The notes under the pieces: model-generated
The model's database searches: none
Told to the model about the DNA's origin: nothing
The model's input: only the letters and a program-made list of their open reading frames with translations
Position numbers and translations under genes: made by a program
Part shown: positions 41,953 to 50,962 of the stretch, piece after piece
How positions within the stretch are numbered: the first letter of the stretch is position 1
How the letters are laid out: every line of letters starts with the position of its first letter
From: UBA3839 sp963627995
Lineage (GTDB): Bacteria > Bacteroidota > Bacteroidia > Bacteroidales > Bacteroidaceae
Direction of reading: 5' to 3'
Assembly (NCBI GenBank): GCA_963627995.1
Contig: CAVGCV010000010.1
Coordinates: forward strand, 6,331-70,330
Length of the DNA: 64,000 bases

Positions 41953-44151
41953 ATGAAAGGTGAAACTATGACCAAAGTGACTAAAAACCTGTCCCTGCAA
42001 GAGGCTCTAAAATATTATTTTGGTTTTGACACGTTCAAGGGCGATCAGGCGAAAATCATCCAATGCCTGCTTGATGGCCATGACACGTTCGTGCTGATGC
42101 CGACGGGTGGCGGCAAGTCGCTGTGCTACCAGCTGCCGGCTTTGTTGATGGACGGAACGGCCATTGTCATCTCACCCCTGATTGCCTTGATGAAGAACCA
42201 GGTCGATGCCCTTAAACATTATAGCGAAGAGGACAGTGTCGCCCATTTCATCAACTCGTCTTTGAATAAGGGAAGTATTGAGCAGGTGAAGCAGGACGTG
42301 CTTTCGGGTAAGACGAAGCTCTTGTATGTCGCTCCCGAGTCGCTGACGAAAGACGAATACGTGGAGTTCCTGCGTGGCGTGAAAATATCATTCTATGCGA
42401 TTGACGAGGCGCATTGCATCTCGGAGTGGGGGCATGACTTCCGCCCGGAGTACCGGAGGATACGTCCGATTATCAATGAAATAGGCGCAGCCCCCATCAT
42501 AGCTCTGACGGCGACGGCTACGGACAAGGTTCGTGCCGACATCAAAAAGAATCTTGGAATTGTTGATGCCGTGGACTTTAAGTCCTCGTTCAACCGCCCC
42601 AACCTCTATTACGAGGTGCGCCCCAAGACGAAGGACGTGGATAAGGAGGTCATCAAGTTCATCAAACAGAACGAGGGGAAGAGTGGCATCATCTATTGCC
42701 TTAGTCGGAAAAAGGTGGAAGAGCTTGCGGGCATATTGCAGGCGAACGAAATCAAGGCGACGGCCTATCATGCGGGCCTTGATGCGACAACGCGCTCGCA
42801 GGCGCAGGACGACTTCATCATGGAGCGAACCGATGTGATTGTCGCGACGATAGCGTTTGGCATGGGCATTGACAAGCCCGATGTGCGGTTTGTCATACAT
42901 TATGACATTCCCAAAAGCCTGGAGGGGTATTATCAGGAAACCGGGCGCGCGGGGCGCGATGGCGGTGAGGGCAAGTGCGTTGCTTTCTTTACCCGCAAGG
43001 ACCTCCAGAAACTGGAGAAGTTTATGGAGGGAAAGCCTATCGCGGAGCAAGACATAGGCCGCCAGCTGTTGCGGGAAACGGCCAACTATTGTGAGTCGTC
43101 GGTTTGCCGTCGGAAATTACTGCTCCATTATTTTGGGGAGAACTATGAGCCCGACAATTGCGAGAATTGCGACAACTGCCTGTATCCCAAGAAAAAGGTG
43201 GAGGCAAAAAATGAGCTGCTGCTGCTGCTGAAAACCATTGCTGCTGTCAAGGAAAAATTCAAGACAGAGTATATCATCGACATCCTTATGGGCCATGAAA
43301 CTGAAACCATCTTGGCTCATAAGCATGACAAGCTGGAGATGTTTGGCGAGGGTAGTGACGTGGAGGAAACCATGTGGACTGCGGTCGTCAATCAAGCCAT
43401 GCTGTCAGAGTATGTCAAAAAGGATGTCGAGAACTATGGGATTCTGAAAGTAACCAAGGACGGAGCAAAGTTCATGAAAAAGCCGATTTCCTTCTTGGTG
43501 AAAGAAGACAACGACTTTGACGACGAATACGACATCATGGATGGCGATGGGGACGGCGGTGTGGACAAGGTGCTTTATGGAATGCTGATTGATTTGAGGA
43601 AGTCTTTGTCGAAGAAACTGCAAATTCCGCCCTATGTGATTTTCCAGGACAACTCTCTTGAGGCCATGTCCACTTTCTATCCGATTTCGCTGGAGGAGCT
43701 ACAGAACATTCCGGGGGTAGGTGTGGGAAAAGCCAAGCGCTATGGGTCTGAATTTTGCGAGTTGATTAAGCGCCATTGCGAGGAAAACGAAATTGAACGT
43801 CCAACGGATATGCGTGTGCGGACTGTTGCCAACAAGTCGAAAATCAAGGTGAGCATCATTCAGAGCGTCGATAGGCAGGTGGCTCTCGACGACATCGCCC
43901 TGATGAAGGGCATAGAGTTTAGCGAGGTGCTTGACGAAATAGAGGCGATTGTGTATAGCGGCACCAAACTGAACATCGACTATTTCTTGGACGAGGTGAT
44001 GGATGAAGACCGCATTGAGGACATTTATGAGTATTTCCGAGAGAGTGAAACCGATGACCTAGAAACTGCCATGGAGAGCCTTGACGAGGACTATACCGAG
44101 GATGAGGTGCGTTTGGTGAGAATCAAGTTTATTTCGGAAATGGCAAATTGA
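41953..44151 (+). CDS. recQ: ATP-dependent DNA helicase RecQ
   Basis: A 732-residue 3'-5' helicase for recombination and fork repair. Motif I is PTGGGKSLCYQ, motif II DEAH lies in AIDEAHCISEWGHDFRPEY, and motif VI is QETGRAGRDG. The zinc-binding segment keeps CESSVCRRK, then CENCDNC. Winged-helix and HRDC-like regions follow (an HRDC-type NIPGVGVGKAKRYG), and an acidic C-terminal extension makes it longer than the 610-residue E. coli protein, as usual in Bacteroidales. A second ATG at 41968 (MTKVTKNLSLQEAL) is an equally plausible start. It follows clpX in the same direction but has its own promoter. Confidence 0.95.
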   Translation: MKGETMTKVTKNLSLQEALKYYFGFDTFKGDQAKIIQCLLDGHDTFVLMPTGGGKSLCYQLPALLMDGTAIVISPLIALMKNQVDALKHYSEEDSVAHFINSSLNKGSIEQVKQDVLSGKTKLLYVAPESLTKDEYVEFLRGVKISFYAIDEAHCISEWGHDFRPEYRRIRPIINEIGAAPIIALTATATDKVRADIKKNLGIVDAVDFKSSFNRPNLYYEVRPKTKDVDKEVIKFIKQNEGKSGIIYCLSRKKVEELAGILQANEIKATAYHAGLDATTRSQAQDDFIMERTDVIVATIAFGMGIDKPDVRFVIHYDIPKSLEGYYQETGRAGRDGGEGKCVAFFTRKDLQKLEKFMEGKPIAEQDIGRQLLRETANYCESSVCRRKLLLHYFGENYEPDNCENCDNCLYPKKKVEAKNELLLLLKTIAAVKEKFKTEYIIDILMGHETETILAHKHDKLEMFGEGSDVEETMWTAVVNQAMLSEYVKKDVENYGILKVTKDGAKFMKKPISFLVKEDNDFDDEYDIMDGDGDGGVDKVLYGMLIDLRKSLSKKLQIPPYVIFQDNSLEAMSTFYPISLEELQNIPGVGVGKAKRYGSEFCELIKRHCEENEIERPTDMRVRTVANKSKIKVSIIQSVDRQVALDDIALMKGIEFSEVLDEIEAIVYSGTKLNIDYFLDEVMDEDRIEDIYEYFRESETDDLETAMESLDEDYTEDEVRLVRIKFISEMAN

Positions 44152-44236
44152 CACTGCGCCCGACGACGGGAAACTGACGATAGTGGCATCGCCTTGATTA
44201 TTTTAAGGTGGTGCTGTTTTTTTGTGGTAGCCGCAC

Positions 44237-44268
44237 TTGCGTTATTCCGCAAGAAATCTGTAACTTTG
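44237..44268 (+). promoter_or_regulatory. Promoter of guaB
   Basis: TTGC at 44237-44240 and TAACTTTG at 44261-44268, 20 bp apart; the start codon follows 21 bp after the -7 box, which fixes the start at 44290. Confidence 0.75.
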
Positions 44269-44289
44269 CATGCAATAAAATTTCAATGT

Positions 44290-45768
44290 ATGTCATCTTT
44301 TATTGCAGACAAGGTAGTGATGGAAGGCTTGACCTTTGATGATGTGCTGTTGATTCCAGCATATTCGGAGGTTCTTCCTCGAGAAGTTTCTCTTTCGACA
44401 AAATTTTCACGACACATCGATTTGAAAATCCCGTTCGTAACTGCGGCCATGGACACGGTTACGGAGGCGGCGATGGCTATCGCGATTGCACGCGAGGGCG
44501 GCATTGGTGTCATTCATAAGAACATGTCGATAGAAGAACAGGCGCGTCAGGTCGCTATTGTGAAGCGTGCGGAGAATGGCATGATTTATGACCCCGTGAC
44601 CATCAAACGGGGCTCCACCGTAAAGGACGCGCTGGCCATTATGGCGGATTACCATATTGGTGGCATACCTGTGGTTGATGACAGAAACAAGCTGGTGGGT
44701 ATCGTGACTAACCGCGACTTGCGTTTCCAAACCAATCTGAATCGCTTGATAGACGAGGTGATGACCAAGGACAAGCTGATTGTGACGCATCAGCAGACCA
44801 ATCTTGACAAGGCTTCGCAGATTCTTTTGGAGCATAAGATTGAAAAACTGCCGGTGGTGGACGATGAAAACAATCTTATAGGACTGATTACGTACAAGGA
44901 CATCACGAAGGCAAAAGACAAACCCATGGCCTGCAAGGACGAGAAGGGACGGCTTCGGGTCGCTGCGGGCGTTGGCGTGACGGCTGATACGTTCGAACGC
45001 ATGGCTGCGCTGGTTAAGGCCGGTGTTGATGCCATCGTAATTGATACGGCACATGGACATTCTAAGGGCGTCATAGAAAAAGTGCGCGAGGCAAAACAAA
45101 ACTTCCCGGAAGTGGACATCGTGGTGGGCAACATCGCTACAGGCGCAGCCGCGCGGATGCTGGTTGATGCCGGTGCGGATGCCGTGAAAGTGGGTATCGG
45201 CCCTGGCTCGATTTGTACGACGCGTGTGGTGGCAGGCGTTGGCGTTCCTCAACTTTCAGCGGTTTATGACGTGGCTTCGGCCCTGATTGGTACGGATGTC
45301 CCGCTGATAGCCGACGGCGGACTTCGCTACAGCGGTGATGTCGTTAAAGCTCTTGCTGCGGGCGGTAACTGCGTGATGATTGGCTCGCTGGTGGCAGGAA
45401 CGGAGGAGGCTCCGGGCGAGACCATTCTGTTCAACGGACGAAAATTCAAGTCGTATCGTGGCATGGGCTCTTTGGAGGCGATGGAAAACGGGTCAAAAGA
45501 CCGATACTTCCAGTCTGGCGTCGTGGAAGCGAAAAAACTCGTCCCTGAAGGTATTGCTGGACGTGTTCCTTATAAAGGTACAGTACAAGAGGTTGTTTAT
45601 CAGCTCGTTGGTGGCTTGCGCTCCGGCATGGGCTATTGTGGCGCGAAAGACATTGACCGTCTGCATGAGGCGAAGTTTGTTCGAATCACTAATGCGGGTG
45701 TCTTGGAAAGCCATCCCCATGAGGTCATTATCACGAGCGAGGCGCCCAATTACAGCCGTCCCGAATAA
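44290..45768 (+). CDS. guaB: Inosine-5'-monophosphate dehydrogenase
   Basis: 492 residues from the ATG at 44290 (MSSFIADKVVMEGLTFDDVLL). It oxidises IMP to XMP with NAD, the committing step of GMP synthesis. It is a TIM barrel with two inserted CBS domains (about 95-205: GSTVKDALAIMADYHIGGIPVV and TNLDKASQILLEHKIEKLPVV). The catalytic Cys309 is in GIGPGSICTTR, and the flap region has the FYSCHG-like segment SYRGMGSLEAM. It is monocistronic, with its own promoter and a short hairpin after the gene. Confidence 0.97.
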   Translation: MSSFIADKVVMEGLTFDDVLLIPAYSEVLPREVSLSTKFSRHIDLKIPFVTAAMDTVTEAAMAIAIAREGGIGVIHKNMSIEEQARQVAIVKRAENGMIYDPVTIKRGSTVKDALAIMADYHIGGIPVVDDRNKLVGIVTNRDLRFQTNLNRLIDEVMTKDKLIVTHQQTNLDKASQILLEHKIEKLPVVDDENNLIGLITYKDITKAKDKPMACKDEKGRLRVAAGVGVTADTFERMAALVKAGVDAIVIDTAHGHSKGVIEKVREAKQNFPEVDIVVGNIATGAAARMLVDAGADAVKVGIGPGSICTTRVVAGVGVPQLSAVYDVASALIGTDVPLIADGGLRYSGDVVKALAAGGNCVMIGSLVAGTEEAPGETILFNGRKFKSYRGMGSLEAMENGSKDRYFQSGVVEAKKLVPEGIAGRVPYKGTVQEVVYQLVGGLRSGMGYCGAKDIDRLHEAKFVRITNAGVLESHPHEVIITSEAPNYSRPE

Positions 45769-45875
45769 TTGGTGCTGATGTGCGGCTATAGGCGGACATT
45801 TGCGTTGGGAAGCCATGTGGTGTAGATGTCGCCGTGATGTCTGCGTTCGGAATTGTTAAAAAACTCTTATATAGG

Positions 45876-45914
45876 TGGCTGTCAAAAAAACTGGCAGCCA
45901 TTTATTGTTTTTTT
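45876..45914 (+). terminator. Weak terminator after guaB
   Basis: TGGCTG (45876-45881) pairs with CAGCCA (45895-45900), followed by a broken T-run to 45914. The stem is short, so confidence is low. Confidence 0.5.
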
Positions 45915-45969
45915 GCGTAACTTCGCGACGTATTTGTTTTTGCGTATCAACAAAAAACACAATTGGAAA

Positions 45970-47391
45970 ATGAAAAGACTTAGCTTGGTGTCAGTAGGCT
46001 TGCTCTTTGGGATGAATGTCATGGCGCAAACGAATGCCGACCCAATTATCATGCGTATCAACAACATTCCGGTTACTCGATCCGAGTTCGAATATTCCTA
46101 CAATAAAAACAATTCTGACGGCGTGCTCGACAAAAAGGGCGTAAAGGACTATGTCCCGTTGTTCATTGACTTCAAACTCAAGGTGGAGGCCGCAAAAGAT
46201 GCGGGTATAGACACTCTCTCGTCCATTCGCACCGAATTGTATGGCTATCGTGAGCAGATGGTGATTCCAACGGTTGTGGATAGTGGCTACATTGAGCGCG
46301 AGGCTCGCAAGACCTACGACGACACGGCCGCTCGCTTTGGCGGCGAGGATTTGCTGAATGCCTCCCATATTTTGGTGCTGTTGCGCCAGGACGCCGATGA
46401 GTCGGAGGAGGTGAAAGCAAAAGCACGCATCGATTCCATCTACAAGGTGCTGAAGGACGGTGCAGACTTTGCAGACGTGGCCAAAGCTTGCTCCGACGAC
46501 AAAGGGTCGGCTGCGCGCGGTGGGTTGCTCGGGCAGTTTGGCAAGGGAATGATGATTCCTGATTTCGAAAAAGCCGCTTATGCGATGCAGTCTGGCGAGA
46601 TGTCCGCTCCAGTTAAGACGACAGTGGGGTGGCACATCATCAAAATGAACGACCGGCATCCGTTTGAACCTTATGAATACCACCGTTCCAATATCATCAA
46701 GTTTCTTGAACAACGTGGCGTGCGGGATATGGCGGCCAATGCTTACATTGATTCCCTCGCACGGCAAGGTGGTGTAGAACGCCAGGCGGTGGTCGATAGC
46801 TTGTTCGGAGCACTCGTTGCGCGCGATGCGGAGTCGAAAAATCTTGCCCAAGAATATTATGACGGGACGCTCATGTATGAGATTTGTAAGGCGCAGATTT
46901 GGGATAAGGCCGCGAAAGATTCTGATGGCATGGCGGCCTATTTCAAGGCCAACCGTGCGAAGTACGCATGGACAGAGCCTCGTTATCGTGGAATTGTGAT
47001 TCATGCTAAAGATGCCGCAGCCGTAAAACGGGCAAAGAAAGTCATCAAGGGGGTAAATGAAGACGAGTGGTCGAAGACTATTGTCGAGGCTCTCAATAAT
47101 GATTCTGTTAAACTCGTCCGTGTGGAGCGTGGACTTTACAAAAAAGGCGAGAATAAAGCAATAGACAAATTTGTGTTCAAGACTGTTACAGCCTACGAAG
47201 GGATGAAAGACTATCCTGCTACGGCCGTTTGTGGCAAGAAGCTCAAACAGCCACAAACATACATGGATGTGCGCGGTCAGGTGGCCACGGATTATCAAAC
47301 GGAGCAGGAAAAGCGTTGGGTGGAGACGCTCCGTCAGAAATATACGTACAGCGTGGACGACTCCGTACTGGAGACTGTCAATAATCATTGA
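45970..47391 (+). CDS. Periplasmic peptidylprolyl isomerase (parvulin/SurA-like)
   Basis: 473 residues from the ATG at 45970 (MKRLSLVSVGLLFGMNVMAQ, a signal peptide). A SurA-like N-terminal region (about 22-110, IIMRINNIPVTRSEFEYSYNK) is followed by a parvulin PPIC domain at about 122-225 (ASHILVLLRQDADES, GGLLGQFGKGMMIPDFEKAAYAM, TVGWHIIKMNDR). The C-terminal half has a second, diverged parvulin-like region. It probably helps fold or deliver outer-membrane proteins. It ends 7 bp before a second surA-like gene, so the two probably work together. Confidence 0.88.
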   Translation: MKRLSLVSVGLLFGMNVMAQTNADPIIMRINNIPVTRSEFEYSYNKNNSDGVLDKKGVKDYVPLFIDFKLKVEAAKDAGIDTLSSIRTELYGYREQMVIPTVVDSGYIEREARKTYDDTAARFGGEDLLNASHILVLLRQDADESEEVKAKARIDSIYKVLKDGADFADVAKACSDDKGSAARGGLLGQFGKGMMIPDFEKAAYAMQSGEMSAPVKTTVGWHIIKMNDRHPFEPYEYHRSNIIKFLEQRGVRDMAANAYIDSLARQGGVERQAVVDSLFGALVARDAESKNLAQEYYDGTLMYEICKAQIWDKAAKDSDGMAAYFKANRAKYAWTEPRYRGIVIHAKDAAAVKRAKKVIKGVNEDEWSKTIVEALNNDSVKLVRVERGLYKKGENKAIDKFVFKTVTAYEGMKDYPATAVCGKKLKQPQTYMDVRGQVATDYQTEQEKRWVETLRQKYTYSVDDSVLETVNNH

Positions 47392-47398
47392 ATTTGAA

Positions 47399-48766
47399 AT
47401 GAAAATATTAAGAGGTCTTGCACTTGTGTTGCTCATGCCCCTTTCGCTGGCTTGGGGATGGGCGCAGGATAATGTGATTGACGAGGTTATTTGGGTGGTG
47501 GGAGAAGAAGCCATTTTGAAATCCGACGTAGAGCAGGCGCGTATTGAGGCACAAGTGCAAAGACAACATTTGGCTGGTGATCCTTACTGCGTTATCCCTG
47601 AACAGCTGGCCATTCAAAAATTGTTTCTTCATCAGGCCGCCATCGATAGTATTGAGGTGACTGACAGTGAAGTACTGCAGAAAGTAGAGGAGCAGATGGA
47701 CTACTATGTTCAAAAGATCGGCTCGAAAGAGAAAATGGAGGAGTATTTCGGACGAACGTCGTCGCAGATACGGGAACAGCTTTTCCAGCGTGTCAAGGAG
47801 GAAATGATTATCAGCGAGGTGCGCCTTAAGCTGGCGGGCGACTTGAAAGTGACACCAGCACAAGTGCGTCGCTACGTTAAGGAACTCCCCGAGGACAGCT
47901 TGCCTTTCATCCCAACTCAACTTGAGGTGCAGATTCTTGTGCGCAAACCAGTGGTCGCGCCGGCGGAGATAGAGCGTGTGAAGAACGAACTCCGTGACTA
48001 CACCGAACGTGTGAATTCTGGCCAATCGCAGTTCTCGACGCTGGCACTGCTTCATTCCGAAAATCGCGAGACGGGAGCGCGTGGTGGAGAATGGGGCTTT
48101 ACGGGACGGCGGCTGCTTACTCCCGAGTTTGCGTCTGTTGCGTTCAATCTCACCGACCCCAAGACCGTGTCGAAGATAGTGGAGGATGAGTATGGCTTCC
48201 ACATCATACAACTGATTGAGAAACGAGGCGATCGCGTGAATGTTCGTCACATTTTGCGCAAACCGCGTGTGAGCGATGCCGAACTCACCGCTTGCTTGAA
48301 TCAGATGGATAGTATCCTTGCCTACGTCACCGACAACAAGTGTACATTTGAAGAGGCTGTGACCAACACGTCTCAAGACCCCGATACCAGGGCCAACTAT
48401 GGTATCATGGTGAATAAGAATGAGGAAAGCTCTCTCTATGGAACTCCGCGTTTTGAAATGAAAGATTTGCCGACGGAAGTTGCCCGGGCTGTGGCCAATC
48501 TTAAAACGGGGGAAACTTCCAAAGCCTTTGTCATGGTGGATAAGAACGGCAAAGAAGTGGTTGCAGTCGTTAAGTTGCGCAATCGTGTCAATGGGCATCG
48601 TGCGACCATGCGTGACGACTATCAGGCGTTGCAAAATGCTTTGCTCGATAAACTTGGAGAGGAAAAAACAGACGAATGGATACGCAAAATGCAGAAAACC
48701 ACCTACATCCGTATCAATGAAGACTGGAAAAACTGTGAATTCCGTTATCCTGGCTGGGTGAAGTAA
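47399..48766 (+). CDS. surA: Periplasmic chaperone / PPIase SurA-like
   Basis: 455 residues from the ATG at 47399 (MKILRGLALVLLMPLSLAWGWAQ signal peptide; the upstream in-frame extension overlaps the previous gene and is rejected). The SurA N-terminal domain is at about 25-170 (DEVIWVVGEEAILKSDVEQAR). A parvulin domain follows at about 180-280 (ARGGEWGFTGRRLLTPEFASVAF, DEYGFHIIQLIEKRG), and a second more diverged one at about 285-390 (VNVRHILRKPRVSDAE). It escorts unfolded porins across the periplasm to the BAM complex. Symbol given by domain order; orthology to E. coli surA is not proven. Confidence 0.88.
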   Translation: MKILRGLALVLLMPLSLAWGWAQDNVIDEVIWVVGEEAILKSDVEQARIEAQVQRQHLAGDPYCVIPEQLAIQKLFLHQAAIDSIEVTDSEVLQKVEEQMDYYVQKIGSKEKMEEYFGRTSSQIREQLFQRVKEEMIISEVRLKLAGDLKVTPAQVRRYVKELPEDSLPFIPTQLEVQILVRKPVVAPAEIERVKNELRDYTERVNSGQSQFSTLALLHSENRETGARGGEWGFTGRRLLTPEFASVAFNLTDPKTVSKIVEDEYGFHIIQLIEKRGDRVNVRHILRKPRVSDAELTACLNQMDSILAYVTDNKCTFEEAVTNTSQDPDTRANYGIMVNKNEESSLYGTPRFEMKDLPTEVARAVANLKTGETSKAFVMVDKNGKEVVAVVKLRNRVNGHRATMRDDYQALQNALLDKLGEEKTDEWIRKMQKTTYIRINEDWKNCEFRYPGWVK

Positions 48767-48935
48767 TTGGATGTTTGTGTGGACGGGTGGCTCGTGGTGC
48801 AGGATTTGTGGTTTTTAGCATCAATCCGTAATGTGTTCAGCGGCCTCGATGTGGCGATGTAGTGAAAAGACTTTCTTTTCACGGCGATTCTTGATTTTTC
48901 TTTTTGCGCGACCGTTGTGAACGGACAGGGATAAA

Positions 48936-50588
48936 ATGGAAAAAAATAAAAGAACGACGACAAGATGCAGTACGAGGCTGCTTTTCAGTCTCGCATTGCT
49001 TTTGTTTTCTGTGGCAGCCGTGGCTGTGATGCCGGATAAGCGTCCGCGTCGCTCTCCTACGGACAAGCGCATTCATCTTATCCACAGCGATGTACTCTAT
49101 AAGAATTGGGAAGATCCACGCGCGGAGGTGCTGGTGGGCCATGTGCAGCTTAGCCACGAAGGCGTGTTCATGGACTGCGATAGCGCCAAATTCTATCGTG
49201 AGGATAATTCTTTCGACGCTTTTGGTAATGTGCGCATGATGCAAGGCGACACGCTGAAACTGTTTTGTGACACGCTCTATTACGATGGCTTCGAGATGCG
49301 GGCGCGCGCCCGGGGAAAAGTCGTCATGCATCACAAAAAGACACGCCTTGAAACTGAAAATCTTGACTACGACCGCGCTTATGGCGTGGGCATGTATATG
49401 GATGGCGGCACGCTCTACGACGCTGACAACGTGCTGGTGTCCGACTGGGGGCAATACACGCCGTCGGCGCACGAGGCGTTTTTTACTGACAATGTACATC
49501 TGACCAACCCCCGCTTTTCGCTTGTCTCAGATACCCTTTTTTATTATACGGACACGGAGCGGGCGCGCATCCTTTCGCCCACCAATATTACTTCGCACGA
49601 CGGCACTTTCGTTTACGGCATTCGTGGCGACTACGACACGAAGTCGGGAAAGGCAAGTCTGATGGACCGCTCGTACATTATCAAGGACATGCGGCGCATC
49701 GAGGGGGACAGCCTCTACAGCGACAAGGAAACAGGGGTGGACGAGGCTTTTGGCCATGTCGTCCTGACCGACGAGGAGAACGATTGCAAGCTGACGGGAA
49801 ACTATTGCAAGTATTTCGAACAGACGGGCGATGCCGTGGCGACGGACAGCGCGGTCGTCTATGAGTATTCGTCGGGCGACACGCTGTATGTGCACGCCGA
49901 CACCCTGAAGATGTTTACGTTTAACCTTGGCACGGACTCCGTGACGCGCAACCTCCATGCCTACCATCATGTGCGGATGTACCGCACCGATGTGCAGGGC
50001 GTGTGCGATTCTTTGGTCACCATCCAGCACGACTCTTGCACCTACATGTATGGACAGCCCATTCTTTGGAACGACGAACAGCAGGTGTTCGGCGAGGAAA
50101 TTCGCATCTACAACAATGATAGCACCATCGACTGGATCCACATCATCAACCAGGCCATGACGGTGGAGCGGAAGGACTCCGTCTCCTTCAACCAGGTGGC
50201 GGCGCGTGAGATGTTCTGCTACTTTCGTGGCGGCGAGATAGAGCGGAACGAGGCGCATGGCAATGTCTATGTGGTTTATTTCATTGACGAGGACGATGGC
50301 TATCGCATCGGGATGAACTATACGGAAACCACCGACATGAAGATGTACATGGCCAATCGGAAGGTGGAGCGAATATGGATGCCTACGTCGTCAGGCACGA
50401 TGTTCCCCGACTTGAAAATACCCTCGGACAAACGCTACCTCGCTGGCTTCGCGTGGTTCGACTACATACGCCCCCGTGACAAGCACGACATCTACGAATG
50501 GCGGGCGAAGGACAGCAAGAATGTCCTGAAGAAGACAGCTCCGCGCACAGTCCCGTTGCAGAAGCTCGGCGATGTCGGGCGTGATTGA
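48936..50588 (+). CDS. OstA-like (LptA/LptD N-domain) protein
   Basis: A 550-residue exported protein with signal peptide MEKNKRTTTRCSTRLLFSLALLLFSVAAVAV. The body is built of OstA/LptA-type beta-jellyroll repeats (LIHSDVLYKNWEDPRAEVLVGHVQLSHEGVFMDC..; TLKLFCDTLYYDGFEMRARARGKVVMHH). LptA-family domains carry lipopolysaccharide across the periplasm. A long form like this, next to surA-like genes, is typical of Bacteroidales and probably bridges or buffers LPS, or stands in for LptA. The LptD barrel itself is absent. It starts 169 bp after surA; that gap holds no recognisable feature. Confidence 0.85.
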   Translation: MEKNKRTTTRCSTRLLFSLALLLFSVAAVAVMPDKRPRRSPTDKRIHLIHSDVLYKNWEDPRAEVLVGHVQLSHEGVFMDCDSAKFYREDNSFDAFGNVRMMQGDTLKLFCDTLYYDGFEMRARARGKVVMHHKKTRLETENLDYDRAYGVGMYMDGGTLYDADNVLVSDWGQYTPSAHEAFFTDNVHLTNPRFSLVSDTLFYYTDTERARILSPTNITSHDGTFVYGIRGDYDTKSGKASLMDRSYIIKDMRRIEGDSLYSDKETGVDEAFGHVVLTDEENDCKLTGNYCKYFEQTGDAVATDSAVVYEYSSGDTLYVHADTLKMFTFNLGTDSVTRNLHAYHHVRMYRTDVQGVCDSLVTIQHDSCTYMYGQPILWNDEQQVFGEEIRIYNNDSTIDWIHIINQAMTVERKDSVSFNQVAAREMFCYFRGGEIERNEAHGNVYVVYFIDEDDGYRIGMNYTETTDMKMYMANRKVERIWMPTSSGTMFPDLKIPSDKRYLAGFAWFDYIRPRDKHDIYEWRAKDSKNVLKKTAPRTVPLQKLGDVGRD

Positions 50589-50632
50589 GGCTGCCGACCC
50601 AATGTGTTGTCCGAACTTAAACCAAAGGAAAC

Positions 50633-50926
50633 ATGAGCTTGTTCAGAGTAAGAAAACCACGCGCATTCCACCACAACTACATCTATTACGACCCGCGCAA
50701 GGAGAAATTGCAAAAGATTAAGGAGGGGGCGGAGCGTGACCTTGGCATGCGTCCCCCGAAAGAATTTACCCCGGAGGATATTCGCGGGAAGTTCGTGAAC
50801 GCCACGAGCCACCTGCGCCGTCGCAAGGAAAGCAAGCGGAAGCACCTTTCCAGTGGCGTGCTGATACTGATTATCGTGGGGCTCATCCTGTTGATGCGGT
50901 ATCTTTACACGGGACGCGTGTTTTGA
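50633..50926 (+). CDS. Small single-pass membrane protein, unknown function
   Basis: A 97-residue protein. It opens with MSLFRVRKPRAFHHNYIYYD, is very basic through residue 70 (RRRKESKRKHLSSG) and has one membrane segment at about 73-89 (VLILIIVGLILLMRYLY). The N terminus is predicted to be cytoplasmic by the positive-inside rule. It sits 44 bp after the OstA-like gene and 36 bp before mutL, in line with both. I recognise no domain. The fixed position suggests a role linked to the envelope genes upstream, but that is only context. Confidence 0.8.
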   Translation: MSLFRVRKPRAFHHNYIYYDPRKEKLQKIKEGAERDLGMRPPKEFTPEDIRGKFVNATSHLRRRKESKRKHLSSGVLILIIVGLILLMRYLYTGRVF

Positions 50927-50962
50927 CACCGGGACATCGAGGACTGACAACTGTGCACGCTT

